Shown piece after piece: positions 63,522 to 64,000 of a stretch of 64,000 bases of DNA (position 1 is the stretch's first letter; every line of letters begins with the position of its first letter). A model generated the notes under the pieces. The model was given only the letters and a program-made list of their open reading frames with translations, was not told the origin of the DNA and made no database searches. Location: positions 10,354,001 through 10,418,000 of the forward strand of contig OX359249.1 of assembly GCA_947179485.1 (NCBI GenBank), written 5' to 3'. Position numbers and translations under genes: made by a program. The stretch comes from Allacma fusca (Eukaryota; Arthropoda; Collembola; Symphypleona; Sminthuridae).

Positions 63522-64000
63522 GTACAGGGAGCATGCAACTTAGGGGACAACTAAATACTAAAGCTTGGAGTTTCAGAGTTCAATCATTCAGGAGTAATGG
63601 GTGGGAATTGTTGGAAGTTATGTAGTACATTTTGGGGAATCTATGTGGGTTGGTTCTATTAATTCTGGTTGTATGTGTTGCATTGTAATGGTTGTATGTA
63701 CTTTGAGAGGGGCGTGTGCGCAATGTAAACTCTGGGTATTTAATTTCTGAGTTCTGGGTACATGTGTGAGTTCTAGATGTTTAATTTGGGACTTGAATAT
63801 GTACTGATATTAAAAAACTTAACTTTATTCATCTCGGGATTTCTGATTTAGCAAATAAGGGAGATTCTAAAGGTACTTGATGGGAAGCTGTGGGTTTTCT
63901 AACTTTAGGAGGTATTAGTGGCAATCTTTGAGGAAATATTTTTAAAATTTTGCGATTTCTGAGTGGGATAGTTCTAGGGCTTCTAAGTGTAGTCATACTT

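Larger units (their letters stand above)
47229..64000 (+). repeat. ~640-bp satellite array, continues past the right edge
   Basis: Head-to-tail monomers all share the anchor CTCGGGATTTCTGATTTAGC (variants TCCGGATTT). Anchors start at 47229, 47870, 48511, 49152, 49790, 50359, 51002, 51644, 52291, 52933, 53573, 54213, 54855, 55495, 56135, 56776, 57418, 58058, 58700, 59342, 59984, 60626, 61266, 61908, 62550, 63192 and 63834. Spacing is 638-647 bp except 569 bp before 50359. The plus strand is rich in G and T and poor in C. Open frames inside (for example 77-81 codons on the minus strand) merely repeat with the monomer and carry no known domain. No transposon ends, promoter or RNA gene is recognised within the monomer. 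Orientation is nominal. Confidence 0.97.

Noticed and set aside
47229-64000. CENP-B box in the satellite monomer
   Set aside because: The nearest stretch (TTTTCGGGGATCTGATTGGG) lacks the required spacing and CGGG core, so no centromere claim is made from it.
1-64000. tRNA, rRNA or CRISPR-like loci
   Set aside because: No GGTTCGAATC-type B box with a matching A box, no rRNA-like conserved stretch and no spaced short direct repeats were seen on either strand by eye.

Overview
This window is AT-rich animal DNA with very few genes. Its traits are spliced-gene architecture, many short inverted-repeat transposons, TACA/TATG-rich microsatellites and a large satellite array. The one secure coding feature is the first coding exon of a peptide GPCR of the cholecystokinin/sulfakinin receptor class, which fits an arthropod or similar invertebrate. 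The general look (AT-rich, scattered MITEs with CAGT...CTCTCG...TATAAG ends, Tc1-like relics) made me think of a parasitic copepod such as a sea louse. That is an impression from memory and is not proven by the sequence.

Layout. Positions 1-25.7 kb are non-coding: AT-rich unique DNA, microsatellites, a diverged direct repeat near 2.4-2.7 kb, and scattered copies or half-copies of a TA-flanked MITE family. Positions 25,948-26,269 on the minus strand hold the receptor exon; its intron 1 runs leftward and carries a MITE within 60 bp of the splice donor. From 26.5 to 43 kb MITE ends become very dense, many of them intact elements with TA on one or both sides. Between them lie a dead Tc1/mariner transposase (36.8-37.3 kb), a TATA-type promoter candidate (35.75 kb) and a possible relic of a virus-like DNA-packaging ATPase (42.3-42.5 kb).

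From 43.3 to 46 kb there is a cluster of structured elements. It includes a short palindromic element, a 574-bp non-autonomous hAT element with an 8-bp target duplication, a 25-bp minisatellite, and a foldback-type element with minisatellite-like inverted arms, a 20-bp minisatellite core and an 11-bp flanking duplication. Just after it is a small run of good splice-site look-alikes.

From about 46.2 kb to the right edge the sequence becomes satellite. It starts as degenerate units about 190-300 bp apart and turns into a head-to-tail array of about 640-bp monomers (27 anchors from 47,229 to 63,834). These are increasingly homogenised to the right and end in two apparently identical 3,208-bp (5-monomer) higher-order repeats. 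The array continues beyond the window. The gradient from degenerate short units, through 640-bp monomers, to a 3.2-kb higher-order repeat is the most interesting structure here. I found no RNA genes, CRISPR arrays, operons or convincing new multi-gene system.
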